From assembly GCA_964541895.1 (NCBI GenBank), contig CAZISM010000013.1, positions 1 to 64,000 of the forward strand: a DNA stretch of 64,000 nucleotides, in the 5' to 3' direction. This stretch comes from CAZISM01 sp964541895 (GTDB lineage: Bacteria > Zhuqueibacterota > Zhuqueibacteria > Residuimicrobiales > Residuimicrobiaceae). Numbering within the stretch: position 1 is the first letter of the stretch; every line of letters starts with the position of its first letter. The notes beneath the pieces were generated by a model. It saw only the letters and a list, made by a program, of their open reading frames with translations. It did not search any database and was not told where the DNA came from. Shown in pieces: positions 24,711 to 33,765 of the stretch. Position numbers and translations under genes: made by a program.

Positions 24711-25421
24711 CTAACTGCGACTGCGGCGATGGAGGAGCACCATCGTGGCCACGATGCAGAGGATGCCCAGCAGGAAGAGCGGCCAGTTGAACCATTGCGG
24801 GATATAGCTCAGTGAGAGGTTGATCAGCGTTGTTTTATGCAGAGCGAACAGGCCGGTGAGGCCATGCTCCTGGACCAGCAGGAGCGAAAAATCCCAGATA
24901 AAGGCGGCAAAAATCAGCACAGCGCCGGCAAGGAGCAACGCCCATTCCTGCCCGGTAACGGCAAAGGGCTCCTCTCTCTCCAGGCGCTGCAGCAGCAGAC
25001 CCGCCAGCAGGATCATGAGCAGCGAGCAAAGCAGCGGCGCCCAGACCGGTCCTGTCCAGATGACCGGAATGAGGAACAGGATATCCCAGGTTGACAGGGA
25101 GGCCGGCCAGTCCAGGAACAGCTTCAGCCCGGCATAATAAAAGATATCCCAAACAGCAAAGCTGTATATAAAATAACTGAACACCTGCAGAGCCCTTTTG
25201 CCGGCCAGCAGGGCGATGCTGAGCAGCATGACCAGGGTACAGATTTCCCGAACCCACTCGGCGGCGGCGATGAGGTGGTCGATGGCGGCCAGGGGGAAAT
25301 CAAAGCCGGCCGGGTAGTAGATATGGCGCAGGTAGACCACCACCACGGCTTCCAGCACGCCCATGGCGATGCCGAACGCAAAAAGGACGAGCAGATTTCT
25401 TTTCCAGGGCGAGCGCTTCAT
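24711..25421 (-). CDS. Uncharacterised multi-pass membrane protein
   Basis: A 236-residue hydrophobic protein with about seven predicted membrane segments, for example 'LLVLFAFGIAMGVLEAVVVVYL', 'ICTLVMLLSIALLAG' and 'WPLFLLGILCIVATMVLLH'. Between segments are charged or aromatic loops ('RHIYYPAGFDFPLAAIDHL', 'YSFAVWDIFYYAGLKLFLDWP'). I recognise no catalytic motif. It is divergent from lapA with about 130 bases between them, and no ribosome binding site is obvious at the ATG. Function unknown. Confidence 0.8.
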   Translation of the reverse strand: MKRSPWKRNLLVLFAFGIAMGVLEAVVVVYLRHIYYPAGFDFPLAAIDHLIAAAEWVREICTLVMLLSIALLAGKRALQVFSYFIYSFAVWDIFYYAGLKLFLDWPASLSTWDILFLIPVIWTGPVWAPLLCSLLMILLAGLLLQRLEREEPFAVTGQEWALLLAGAVLIFAAFIWDFSLLLVQEHGLTGLFALHKTTLINLSLSYIPQWFNWPLFLLGILCIVATMVLLHRRSRS

Positions 25422-25488
25422 ACCGCAATTTCGGCATATTCGGCCACTTTCGCAATGCTTTTTTCAGCGCACGGGCGCGGAAAAAATC

Positions 25489-25517
25489 TTGGTATTTTCT
25501 TTAATTTTTTATACCTT
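25489..25517 (+). promoter_or_regulatory. Promoter candidate for the lapA-lapB operon
   Basis: TTGGTA (25489-25494), 17 bp, TACCTT followed by TG (25512-25519), 34 bases before the lapA ATG. The TACCTTTG block also fits the Bacteroidetes TAnnTTTG element. Confidence 0.55.
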
Positions 25518-25551
25518 TGATCTCAGGTGTAGAGTTAACGAGGATATCGCT

Positions 25552-25896
25552 ATGTGGATTCTCAGATGGTTTTTTGCCGCCGGATTCATCATTCTCGGCA
25601 TCGGTTTCGCCATGCAGAACGCGGATCAATTGGTAACGATCTCTTTGCTGCACTGGAAGAGTCAGAACACGCCGTTGTGGGTGGTGATGTACCTCTCCTT
25701 CGCTCTGGGGGTGATCTTTTGGATGATCGCCTCCCTGTTCAAGGCTGTTACGCTTCGCACAGAGAATCAGCGGATCATCAAGGAGACCAAAAAGTTGAGA
25801 GAAGAGCTGGATCGTTTGCGTAACATTTCTGTGGAAGAAGCGATGGCCTTTCTCGACAGCCATGCCAAAAGCCAATCCGTGAGCCGAAAGGAGTAG
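25552..25896 (+). CDS. lapA: LapA domain (DUF1049) inner-membrane protein
   Basis: A 114-residue protein with two membrane segments ('WFFAAGFIILGIGFAMQNA', 'VVMYLSFALGVIFWMIASLF') and a cytoplasmic coiled coil ('RTENQRIIKETKKLREELDRL'). This is the layout of LapA/YciS. In E. coli LapA partners LapB in controlling LpxC and lipopolysaccharide synthesis, and here lapB follows immediately. GAGGA eight bases upstream sets the start; a longer open frame begins in the divergent promoter region and is rejected. Confidence 0.85.
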   Translation: MWILRWFFAAGFIILGIGFAMQNADQLVTISLLHWKSQNTPLWVVMYLSFALGVIFWMIASLFKAVTLRTENQRIIKETKKLREELDRLRNISVEEAMAFLDSHAKSQSVSRKE

Positions 25897-25899
25897 CCC

Positions 25900-27051
25900 A
25901 TGAGTGAAATGCTGACCGTGGTCATCATCGGCTTGGCGGCCCTGCTGATTTTTTATCTCATGATCGTTCGTTCCCGCCGTCTCAAACCGGCGGCACCCAA
26001 TCCGGCGCAGGCGGAATATTTTTCCGGATTGAGCTATTTGATTTCCGGCTTTAAGGAAAAAGCGCTGGAAAAATTCCGCAACACCATTCGTTTCGACACC
26101 GAATACATCGACGCCTATGTAAAGATCGGCGATATCCTGCGCGACATGAGCGCCGCCGACCGCGCCGTTAAAATTCACCGCGATCTTCTCGTCCGCGCCA
26201 ATCTGACGGTCGAACAGCAGATCTCGATTCACCAGTCGCTGATGCAGGACTATCGCTACCTGAAACAGTGGCATCCGGCTCTCGAGACCTGCAACACCAT
26301 CATCCAGCTGGATAAAAGCAACACCTGGGCGCTGGATGCCCAAACCAAAATTTATGAAGAGATGGGCGACTGGCAGAACGCCATCGACAGTCTCAAGCAT
26401 CTCGATCATGTGTCCAAGGAGGACAAGAAGAAGCGCACCGCCTTTTATCGTCTGGAGCAGGGGCTGGCCCTGGTGCAGGAGGGCAAAGAGCACGACGGCC
26501 GGGTCCGCTTTCGCGATGCGATTCGCGAGTATCCGGATTTCCTGCCCCCCTATCTGGGGCTGGTCGACAGTTACATGCGGGACGACCGTGCCAAAGCCGC
26601 GTTGACGATTCTGAAAAAAATCATCAACCAGAAAGTGGCTTTCCCGGAAATGGTGTTCATTCGCCTCAAACATGTGCTGTTCGAACTCGGGCTCTACAGC
26701 GAGATGGAATCGCTCTATTCCGATGTGCTCAAGGAGCAGCCGCAGCTGGCGGAAGCGATGTTGGGGCTGGCCGAGATCTATGAAAAGAAGGGGCAAACCC
26801 GCGAAGCGGCGGATGCCTGCCGGCGGGTCCTGGTCAACGATCCCAGTCGGATCGATGCCAAATTGATGCTGCTGCGTCTCTACCTGAAAATGCGCGATAC
26901 CGCCAAGGCCAACGATATGCTGGCGCAGATCGACACGCAGGTTATGACCAAACAGGTCGTCTTTCGCTGCTCGGTTTGCGGGCAGCGGACCGACAGCTAT
27001 TTTCACCGTTGTCCCAATTGTCAGGCGTGGGATTCAGCCAAACGGAGCTGA
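25900..27051 (+). CDS. lapB: LapB-like TPR protein with C-terminal rubredoxin-type metal site
   Basis: A 383-residue protein matching E. coli LapB (389) in length and layout: N-terminal membrane anchor ('VVIIGLAALLIFYLMIV'), about eight TPR units ('AEYFSGLSYLISGFKEKAL' onward) and a C-terminal rubredoxin-like pair 'CSVCGQ' and 'CPNCQAW'. In E. coli LapB links FtsH to LpxC and tunes lipopolysaccharide synthesis; here the same role is inferred. AAAGGAG precedes the ATG, three bases after lapA. Confidence 0.87.
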   Translation: MSEMLTVVIIGLAALLIFYLMIVRSRRLKPAAPNPAQAEYFSGLSYLISGFKEKALEKFRNTIRFDTEYIDAYVKIGDILRDMSAADRAVKIHRDLLVRANLTVEQQISIHQSLMQDYRYLKQWHPALETCNTIIQLDKSNTWALDAQTKIYEEMGDWQNAIDSLKHLDHVSKEDKKKRTAFYRLEQGLALVQEGKEHDGRVRFRDAIREYPDFLPPYLGLVDSYMRDDRAKAALTILKKIINQKVAFPEMVFIRLKHVLFELGLYSEMESLYSDVLKEQPQLAEAMLGLAEIYEKKGQTREAADACRRVLVNDPSRIDAKLMLLRLYLKMRDTAKANDMLAQIDTQVMTKQVVFRCSVCGQRTDSYFHRCPNCQAWDSAKRS

Positions 27052-27053
27052 GC

Positions 27054-27851
27054 ATGAAAGCGGTCTGGATCGGTATCATCCTCCTGATTGGCCCGGGCGC
27101 CAGGGGAGAGGTGCAGGACGCCATTCAGCGCCTGCACACCCTGTGGGCCGAGCAGAACCTGCAGGCATTGCAGGCCGCCCTGCCAGAGGTCCAAAAAAAA
27201 TACCCGCAACATCCCACCGTGCTGTATCTGCAGGCCCTCCTCGAAAAGGACGGCGAGGCGGCCCATCAATACTATCTTCATCATCTCAACGCCGGCACCA
27301 ACGAATGGACCGACGACGCGCTGTACAAAGTGGCGCAATACCATCAGATCCGCGGCGAATACAATCTGGCGCGGAAATATTTCCTGCTCCTGAGCCGGCG
27401 TTATCCCGGCAGCAACCTGGCCGACGATGCCCGCTACCAGCGCTGTGGCTGTTTTATGGCGGAAAGCCGCGTCGATTCGGCTCGCCGATGCCTCGAGGAA
27501 TTCCTCAAAACGGACAAACGCTCGCCCTATGTGGATTGGGCCATCAACGATCTGGAGCAGCTGGCCGGAGCCGGTGAGATCGAGCCGGTGACGGCCCCGC
27601 CGGTTCGCAACGCGAAGACGGCGCTCTTTTTCATCCAGGTCGGTGCCTATCGCATTCAGCGCAATGCCAAGGCCTATATTAAAAAGCTGCATGAGGCCGG
27701 GTTTGAAGCGCAACTGGTGGAAAAGGGGGAGGGTGATAAAAAGCTCTATGCCGTCTGGCTCGGTTCGTTCAAGGATCGGGACGCGGCCGTCGCCTATGGT
27801 AAAAAAAATGTAGCCGCGTTCGCCCCTGATTTTACGATTGTGCAGCGGTAA
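27054..27851 (+). CDS. Exported TPR and SPOR-domain protein
   Basis: A 265-residue protein with a short signal peptide ('AVWIGIILLIGPGARG'), a helical TPR-like region ('YNLARKYFLLLSRRYPGSNLADDARYQ') and a C-terminal SPOR domain from about 188 ('FFIQVGAYRIQRNAKAYIKKLH', 'YAVWLGSFKDRDAAVAYGK'). SPOR domains bind denuded peptidoglycan at division sites. It follows lapB two bases later, linking envelope synthesis genes. Its last 20 bases overlap the convergent HAD gene. The start is set by GGAG seven bases upstream. Confidence 0.85.
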   Translation: MKAVWIGIILLIGPGARGEVQDAIQRLHTLWAEQNLQALQAALPEVQKKYPQHPTVLYLQALLEKDGEAAHQYYLHHLNAGTNEWTDDALYKVAQYHQIRGEYNLARKYFLLLSRRYPGSNLADDARYQRCGCFMAESRVDSARRCLEEFLKTDKRSPYVDWAINDLEQLAGAGEIEPVTAPPVRNAKTALFFIQVGAYRIQRNAKAYIKKLHEAGFEAQLVEKGEGDKKLYAVWLGSFKDRDAAVAYGKKNVAAFAPDFTIVQR

Positions 27852-28656
27852 ACAGAAAACGAATCAGGTCTTCGTGCCGGCAAAAATCCGGAATGAGGAG
27901 GTCGGCGCCGGCGTTCTGCAGCCGTTCGATTTTTCTCCGGTTCCAGCCGACGCCCTTTGTTTCATCCGACGCCACGCCCATGGCGATGGCATTAAAATTC
28001 TTGGCGATGCGCATCTCCACCGGTCCGTCGCCGACGACCAGCAGCTCCGGTCCGGACAGCTGGTGGTCGGTAATGATGTTCTGCATCACCCGTTCTTTGG
28101 AGTTGTATTCCACCGAGCGGATGGAGCCATAGATGCCGCCGTCGAAATATTTGGCAAAATCCAGCAGCTCCGCTTCCCGCTGCACGTCTTCCAGATCCGT
28201 GCCGCTGGCGAGATAGAGGTGCACGCCGCGTTGCCGTAACGCCTGGACAAATTCCGTACCCCCCTGAACGACAAAGTGGGCGCGCGCCAACTCGCCGCTC
28301 TGCAGCCGGCGAATGCGTGCGTTGACGTTCTGCAGCAGACGATCGTTATAGATTTTCTTATAGCCCCAGGCATCCAGAATCTGGCCTTTGGGGACGCGGC
28401 CGAAATCGTGAACCATCTGCGCCAGGTTCTGCATCTGCAAAATGGTCTGGATTCCGGTGGATTCATCAATGTACCGTTGCACCTTTTCCCGGATTTCCTC
28501 CGTCTCGGCGGTGGAACCGCATATGCTTTCAACCATCATCGGTTCCATAACCGCTTCCCATCCTTCACGCAGGATAGAGAGCGTGCCGTCGAAATCGAAT
28601 ACAGCATGCTGGATACGGCCGAGCGCTACATCCGGCCGACAGATCAAGTCTTCCAA
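27832..28656 (-). CDS. HAD superfamily hydrolase
   Basis: A 274-residue haloacid dehalogenase-fold phosphatase: motif I 'AVFDFDGTLSIL' with the nucleophile Asp, a helical cap ('IDESTGIQTILQMQNLA'), motif II 'LYLASGTDLEDV', a lysine in 'VEYNSKERVMQ' and motif III/IV 'LLVVGDGPVEMRIAK'. Substrate is unknown; sugar-phosphate phosphatases of this size are common. The start is a TTG at 28656 with AAGGA about 10 bases upstream, since no ATG precedes motif I. Confidence 0.85.
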   Translation of the reverse strand: MEDLICRPDVALGRIQHAVFDFDGTLSILREGWEAVMEPMMVESICGSTAETEEIREKVQRYIDESTGIQTILQMQNLAQMVHDFGRVPKGQILDAWGYKKIYNDRLLQNVNARIRRLQSGELARAHFVVQGGTEFVQALRQRGVHLYLASGTDLEDVQREAELLDFAKYFDGGIYGSIRSVEYNSKERVMQNIITDHQLSGPELLVVGDGPVEMRIAKNFNAIAMGVASDETKGVGWNRRKIERLQNAGADLLIPDFCRHEDLIRFLFTAAQS

Positions 28657-28700
28657 GTCTATGGTTTCCTTATGTAGGTAGTGAAGAGTCCCAATCGCAC

Positions 28701-28729
28701 AGTATACAAAACAGAATCAAATGATGCAA
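28701..28729 (-). promoter_or_regulatory. Promoter candidate for the HAD hydrolase gene
   Basis: On the minus strand TTGCAT (28729-28724), 17 bp, TATACT (28706-28701), 44 bases before the TTG start. Confidence 0.55.
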
Positions 28730-28831
28730 ATACTATTTTTAAAAAAATGGAGCGGCGGATCCGGCCAGCCGCCGGCCTGAGGTGAATGGTCCGCCAGGCG
28801 ATCCGTCGGACCGGCCGTACAAATAAATTAC

Positions 28832-28859
28832 TTGTAAATGTAAAACATTTTTGTATCAT
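28832..28859 (+). promoter_or_regulatory. Promoter candidate for the Gfo/Idh/MocA gene
   Basis: TTGTAA (28832-28837), 16 bp, TATCAT (28854-28859), 57 bases before the ATG. A small inverted repeat AAATGT/ACATTT lies between the two hexamers. Confidence 0.45.
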
Positions 28860-28916
28860 ATACGTCATAAATCATTGTGTCCGTAAAAAAAGTGCCCACT
28901 AGCTAAGAGGTCGAGC

Positions 28917-30233
28917 ATGAGCGTGTCTAAAAATGATGGCGTAACGCGCCGTGAATTCATGAAGCATTCTGCTGTGGCTACGGCGGCCGTAGCCGCTCCT
29001 CTCATTTTGCCCAAATCGGTTTTTGGCGCCAACGATCGCGTGCGTGCGGCGGTTTTGGGCGTGAACGGTCGCGGCAAGGATCACATTAAGGGACTGATGA
29101 ATCAGGCCAACGTGGAGGTGGTGACGCTGTGCGATCCGGACAGCAAGATTTCCGCCGAGCGGGCCAGCCAGTTTGAAAAGCAGTATGCCAAATCGGTCAG
29201 GACCGAGCAGGATCTGCGCCGTGTGCTTGACGACAAGGAGATCGATGTGGTCTCGGTAGCCACGCCCAACCATTGGCACTCGCTGGCGACCATCTGGGCC
29301 TGCCAGGCCGGCAAGGATGTCTACGTGGAAAAACCGGGTTCGCACAACATCTGGGAAGGCCGCAAAATGGTCGAAGCGGCGCACAAGTATAACCGCATCG
29401 TGCAGCACGGTGTCCAGCTGCGCAGCTCCAAAGCCATCCAGGAAGCCATCGCCCACCTGCGCAAGGGTACGATCGGCGATGTCTACATGGCGCGCGGTCT
29501 GGTTTTTCGCTGGCGTCCCGATATCGGCGTCAAACCGGTCGAGCCGGTGCCGGAAGGGCTGAATTACGATCTGTGGCTGGGTCCGGCGGCCTATCGGCCT
29601 TTTTCGCGCAATCACGTTCATTACAACTGGCATTGGACTTGGGAATTCGGCAACGGCGATGTCGGCAATCAGGGCATCCATGAAACCGACCTGTGCATGT
29701 GGGGTTTGGATGTGGGATTGCCGGAGGTGATTACCGGTATGGGCGGCAAATTTACCTTTGACGATGCCAAAGAGACACCTGAAGTCCTGACGACCCTGTA
29801 TCACTACCCCAAACAGAAAAAGCTGATCCAGTTTGAGGTCCGCCACTGGTGCACCAACGCCGAAGACGGCGCTACGGTGGGAAATATTTTCTATGGCACA
29901 GAAGGGTATCTGGTGGTCAAAGGCTACAGCGATTATGAAATTTTCCTGGGTCAGAAAAAAGAACCGGGACCCAAAAACAATGAAGGCGGCGATCACTACG
30001 CCAATTTCATTGAAGCGGTGCGGGCGCGCAATCCAAAACTGCAGAACGGGCCGGTGGAAACCGCACATCTGTCGTCGGCTCTGGCGCATCTCGGCAATAT
30101 CGCCTTCCGCCTCGGCAAGGTTTTGCATTTTGATCCTGAAAAAGAAAAGTTCGTCGGTGACGACGCTAAAGCGGCCAACAAGCTGCTGAAACGCAAATAC
30201 CGTAAACCCTATATCGTACCCGATAAGGTGTGA
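28917..30233 (+). CDS. Gfo/Idh/MocA family oxidoreductase with Tat signal
   Basis: A 438-residue NAD(P)-dependent oxidoreductase. The N-terminus 'TRREFMKHSAVATAAVAAPL' is a twin-arginine signal. The Rossmann fold follows ('RAAVLGVNGRGKDH'), with 'VSVATPNHWHS' and 'VYVEKPGSHNIWEG' carrying the conserved EKP lysine. The C-terminal domain has 'WTWEFGNGDVGNQGIHETD'. Such exported members oxidise or rearrange sugars; some use tightly bound cofactor, as in glycosidase-type or glucose-fructose oxidoreductases. GAGGT precedes the ATG. It is monocistronic and followed by a perfect hairpin. Confidence 0.93.
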   Translation: MSVSKNDGVTRREFMKHSAVATAAVAAPLILPKSVFGANDRVRAAVLGVNGRGKDHIKGLMNQANVEVVTLCDPDSKISAERASQFEKQYAKSVRTEQDLRRVLDDKEIDVVSVATPNHWHSLATIWACQAGKDVYVEKPGSHNIWEGRKMVEAAHKYNRIVQHGVQLRSSKAIQEAIAHLRKGTIGDVYMARGLVFRWRPDIGVKPVEPVPEGLNYDLWLGPAAYRPFSRNHVHYNWHWTWEFGNGDVGNQGIHETDLCMWGLDVGLPEVITGMGGKFTFDDAKETPEVLTTLYHYPKQKKLIQFEVRHWCTNAEDGATVGNIFYGTEGYLVVKGYSDYEIFLGQKKEPGPKNNEGGDHYANFIEAVRARNPKLQNGPVETAHLSSALAHLGNIAFRLGKVLHFDPEKEKFVGDDAKAANKLLKRKYRKPYIVPDKV

Positions 30234-30242
30234 ACCGGCCGT

Positions 30243-30271
30243 CAGGGTTCGTTCCGCTGGAACGAACCCTG
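30243..30271 (+). terminator. Perfect 13-bp hairpin after the oxidoreductase gene
   Basis: CAGGGTTCGTTCC (30243-30255) pairs with its exact complement at 30259-30271 around a 3-base loop. No T-run follows, so it may act as a transcript-end stabiliser. The next 250 bases hold no gene; a TTGACT at 30443-30448 with AT-rich sequence downstream may be the promoter of the next gene. Confidence 0.5.
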
Positions 30272-30524
30272 AATCCAGGGGAGTCTGCCGCTCTGTTTCC
30301 GCATCTTTACCGGATTGCCGGTACTCTTACAAAATGTCGTATGCTTTAGCAGGCAAGGAGTGTCCCATCCTGCACGCTCGGCTGAACAGCTCAAACGATC
30401 ATTTCTTCAAAACGGGGCTCACGCTCAAAAACATTTATTTACTTGACTTTAAGCGTAAAAATTAGTTAATTGTACTAGGTTGAGCTTTAGAACCTTGCGA
30501 TGGGAATAAGGGAGACACGGCGGC

Positions 30525-32600
30525 ATGAAGATTTTAATAGCTCACTCCAACGCTTCATATATCGATGCAACCCGGGAATTTCTAAAGGCAAAAGGCGAGG
30601 AGTATCAGGCTAGCGGCGCGACAGGTTTGCAGGAGTGTTTGACTCTGGCTACCAGGCATGATGTCCTGGTGCTGGATAGTGATCTATTAAAAACCGACAC
30701 CGAAGAAACACTGCATCAGTTATCTCTCCTGGCGGCTTCCATACCGATTGTGGTTCTCATGGAGGACCACGAATCCGATCTGGCGATCCGGCTAAAGAAC
30801 AAGGGCGTGTTTTCAGGCATTTTTAAACGAAAAGGCTACCTTTCGTTCCTGCCCGCTCATCTTAACGAAGCATATAAATACAAACAGACCAAACTGGCAC
30901 GACCGGCAGCAGCGCCGGCGCAGCCCAGCATGTACACCCCGTTGATGCCGGAACGGGCAGCGGCGCGTACCGAGCCTGTTGTGGAACAGGGCCGTAATCA
31001 GGACGAGGGCTATTTTATCTGCGACCGGCGCGGCCGTTTTCTTTCCGCCAGCAACAATGTGTATGCTCTCCTCGGCTATTCTGAAGACGAAGTGATGGAG
31101 CTGTCCATCGGTGATCTGCTGAACCGCGAAGACGAATCGATGCTGTTTAAAAAACTCGCCGAACCGGCGGACACGGCCGGCATGCCGAAAGCGCTCTCAC
31201 TGGATCTGTTGGATAAATGGGGCGATCGTCATGCCATCGATTTAAAGCTCAAGGTGTTGTACGATGAAGCGACCGGCAAGCAGGTGATCGGTTTCCGCGG
31301 CATCCTCTTTGCACGCCCGGAAGAAAAGGCCGCCGCGCTCGCCGAAGAGCGCATCGATCAAAAGCTGATGATCAATCATCTCGTAGAGATCGTGCAGCTG
31401 GGCTATCAGGAGCCGCTGAACGTATTGCTCAAGCGCATCACCGAAGTCTCCAGTCAAATCTTTCAATTTAAAAAAGCAACGCTGGCCCTGCTGGATCGAC
31501 GCCGGCGCTCCTATGTCAAGCATGCACTCGTCGGCTATCATGCGGCCGAAGGGCCGGGCGGCGAACGCCGGGTCCTGGAAGTTCCGCAGGATGTCATCGA
31601 ACGCATTTTTGCCGATCAGTTCAAAATCAAAGTGATCTATCACGATCAGGAAGATATGGACCAGCGCGATCTGGTCGGTGCCGGCCTGATTGAACGCCGC
31701 GGCCAGCGCCGGCCGTTGCCGACGCAATGGCATCCGCGCGATCTCATTCTCATCAAACTGGCGGACTATAAAGGCGGCCTCTTCGGCTACATCTCGCTGG
31801 AAGACCCCATCGAAGATAATTTCCCCACGCAAACGACGTTTCGCAATCTGGAAATTTTCGGCCAGTTGACCTCGCTGGCGATCGAGAATTTTTACCGGTT
31901 TTCCAACCTGGAGAAACGGAATCGCCGCCTGAAACAGGTGCTGGTGACCAGCAACATCTTTAAGCTGTATCTGAGTCTGAACGAACTGCTCAAGGAAGTG
32001 GTCTGGTCGGTCAAATTCTCTCTCGAATTCAATCTGGTATCGCTGATCCTGATATCCAAAAAAAGCGGTTTGCTGGAGACCAAAGCCGTGGCCTGCGACG
32101 ACAAGATCAAGCTGCTGCAGATCACCGAACTGCGCTTCGATCTCAAGGAATACAGCACCCTCTTGAAGGATGCCTATCGCCGCGGCAAGTCCTATCTGGT
32201 AACCGAGGAAGAGCCGGTGCTCAAGCACCTCAAACAGGTGTATTACGGCACGCATACGAACGGTCATTACGTCGACGGCTGGCCGCATCACGCGATGCTG
32301 CTGGTGCCGATAAAATCCCGCGAAGGCAAGATCATCGGTTTTATCATGGTGGATGATCCGCACGACTGCCGGATGCCGAGCACGGAGACGATGAACATCC
32401 TGGAAATTCTCGCCAACCAGGTGGCCATTGCCATCGACAACCGGATGCTGTATGTGCAGGCGAAAGAACAGCTGCAGCCGCCGGCGGCCGAAGCCGTCAA
32501 ACCGGAGGAGAGCAAGGAAGCGGACCAGGAGCTCGACTCCAAATCCGACGGCATGAACGGCAGCAGCCTGAAGCGTCTCGTAGACCGATTTCTGCGCTAG
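30525..32600 (+). CDS. Multi-sensor protein: degenerate receiver, PAS, two GAF domains, no output domain
   Basis: A 691-residue cytoplasmic protein. Residues 1-120 have receiver-like alternation, but the acidic pair of the phosphorylation pocket is replaced by 'AHSNAS'; an Asp remains at 51 or 53. A PAS domain follows ('YFICDRRGRFLSASNNVYALLGYSEDE'), then two GAF-like domains around 290-465 and 475-645 ('LTSLAIENFYRF' and 'IIGFIMVDDPH', 'ANQVAIAIDNRML'). No kinase, phosphatase, GGDEF or DNA-binding domain is present. Its C-terminus is acidic and disordered. It may feed a partner protein, perhaps in the nearby partner-switching cluster, which is inference. Confidence 0.82.
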   Translation: MKILIAHSNASYIDATREFLKAKGEEYQASGATGLQECLTLATRHDVLVLDSDLLKTDTEETLHQLSLLAASIPIVVLMEDHESDLAIRLKNKGVFSGIFKRKGYLSFLPAHLNEAYKYKQTKLARPAAAPAQPSMYTPLMPERAAARTEPVVEQGRNQDEGYFICDRRGRFLSASNNVYALLGYSEDEVMELSIGDLLNREDESMLFKKLAEPADTAGMPKALSLDLLDKWGDRHAIDLKLKVLYDEATGKQVIGFRGILFARPEEKAAALAEERIDQKLMINHLVEIVQLGYQEPLNVLLKRITEVSSQIFQFKKATLALLDRRRRSYVKHALVGYHAAEGPGGERRVLEVPQDVIERIFADQFKIKVIYHDQEDMDQRDLVGAGLIERRGQRRPLPTQWHPRDLILIKLADYKGGLFGYISLEDPIEDNFPTQTTFRNLEIFGQLTSLAIENFYRFSNLEKRNRRLKQVLVTSNIFKLYLSLNELLKEVVWSVKFSLEFNLVSLILISKKSGLLETKAVACDDKIKLLQITELRFDLKEYSTLLKDAYRRGKSYLVTEEEPVLKHLKQVYYGTHTNGHYVDGWPHHAMLLVPIKSREGKIIGFIMVDDPHDCRMPSTETMNILEILANQVAIAIDNRMLYVQAKEQLQPPAAEAVKPEESKEADQELDSKSDGMNGSSLKRLVDRFLR

Positions 32601-32641
32601 GCGCGATTCCACTTGAAACTGTTCTTCACCTTTGTTAATTT

Positions 32642-32676
32642 AAACCGCAATCCCCGTATGGGGCTTGCGGTTTTTT
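32642..32676 (+). terminator. Strong intrinsic terminator after the multi-sensor gene
   Basis: Arms AAACCGCAA-t-CCCC (32642-32655) and GGGG-c-TTGCGGTTT (32660-32673), 4-base loop, ending in a six-T run. Confidence 0.92.
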
Positions 32677-32736
32677 CTTTGTGGCGCCCGGCCTTTTATC
32701 AGGCTCGGGCCTCGTTCCTGGTTAAGCGGATGACGG

Positions 32737-33705
32737 ATGATGAATCGTCGCAAATTTGGCCGGACCCTGGCAACCGGCGCGCTGTCGCTCGGCCGCCCAG
32801 CCCTGCTCGCCGGCGAGCGCACGGCAGCGGTGGTATGGGCATCCTCCTCGCTCGTGCGTACGGCGCAGCGCCGCCTGGTCGGTGATCAGGTGTTGCGGCT
32901 GCTGGACAAAACCATGGAGGAGTATTTTCACCAGCCGGCTGCCGTTGCCTGGAAAAAGCTGGTGTCCAGGCAGGATGTGGTGGGACTGAAAGTGAACGCC
33001 CTGGCCGGCGCCGGTCTGTCCACACACCGCGAACTGGTCGACGCCATCTGCGAACGGCTGCAACAGGCCGGTGTGCTCGCTGAAAACATCATTATCTGGG
33101 ACCGGCTCAACCGGGACCTGGAGCGCGCCGGCTATTCGATTCACCTCCGTGGCGCCAGGCCCCGCTGTTACGGCAACGACGTCGCCGGCTACACCGAGCA
33201 GATATTTGAATACGGCCAGGTGGGCAGCCGGTTGTCACGCATTGTGACCGACCGCTGCAGCGCGCTCATCAATGTCCCGATTCTTAAAGATCACGGGATC
33301 GTGGGGGTGAGCGTGGGCATGAAAAACTTTTTTGGCGCCATCGACAATCCCAACAAGTATCATGATGCCGTCGGCGACCCCTATGTGGCTGATGTCAATA
33401 TGCTGGCCCCCATCCGCAGCAAGCTTCGACTCATCATTTGTGATGCGTTGACCGCTCAGTATGAGGGAGGGCCGCCCTTTATGGAGCAGTGGAGTTGGCC
33501 GCTCAACAGCCTCCTGCTCAGCACCGATATGGTTGCCATCGATCGCATCGGCTGGGAGATCATTGAGAACAAGCGCAAGGAGGCCGGGCGTCCGCCATTG
33601 AAACAAGCGGGGCGCGAACCGCGTTATATTATTACAGCGGGCGATGCGGATCATCAGCTGGGCGTTGCTGAGCGAACTCGCATCCGGCTGCAGCGGTGTG
33701 AATAG
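32737..33705 (+). CDS. DUF362 domain protein with Tat-like signal
   Basis: A 322-residue protein beginning 'MMNRRKFGRTLATGALSLG', a twin-arginine-type signal. The DUF362 body shows 'DVVGLKVNALAGAGLSTHRELVDAI', 'CSALINVPILKDHGIVGVSVGMKNFFGA' and 'DMVAIDRIGWEII'. DUF362 proteins are of unknown function, often near iron-sulfur proteins, but this one lacks the ferredoxin cysteines of some relatives. It opens the gene set with the radical SAM enzyme and Memo-AMMECR1 fusion downstream. Two adjacent ATGs could start it. Confidence 0.85.
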   Translation: MMNRRKFGRTLATGALSLGRPALLAGERTAAVVWASSSLVRTAQRRLVGDQVLRLLDKTMEEYFHQPAAVAWKKLVSRQDVVGLKVNALAGAGLSTHRELVDAICERLQQAGVLAENIIIWDRLNRDLERAGYSIHLRGARPRCYGNDVAGYTEQIFEYGQVGSRLSRIVTDRCSALINVPILKDHGIVGVSVGMKNFFGAIDNPNKYHDAVGDPYVADVNMLAPIRSKLRLIICDALTAQYEGGPPFMEQWSWPLNSLLLSTDMVAIDRIGWEIIENKRKEAGRPPLKQAGREPRYIITAGDADHQLGVAERTRIRLQRCE

Positions 33706-33723
33706 GGCGGAGCGGCCCGGTGC

Positions 33724-33743
33724 ACGGTTACCACCGTTTTTTT
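33724..33743 (+). terminator. Short terminator-like hairpin between DUF362 and radical SAM genes
   Basis: ACGGT (33724-33728) pairs with ACCGT (33733-33737) and is followed by a six-T run. The 5-bp stem is short, so it likely attenuates and does not fully separate the genes. Confidence 0.45.
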
Positions 33744-33765
33744 ATCCAACAGGAAGAGTAGGCCC

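Noticed and set aside
25501..27006. 501-codon minus-strand open frame opposite lapA-lapB
   Set aside because: Antisense shadow; lapA and lapB have clear ribosome binding sites and domains.
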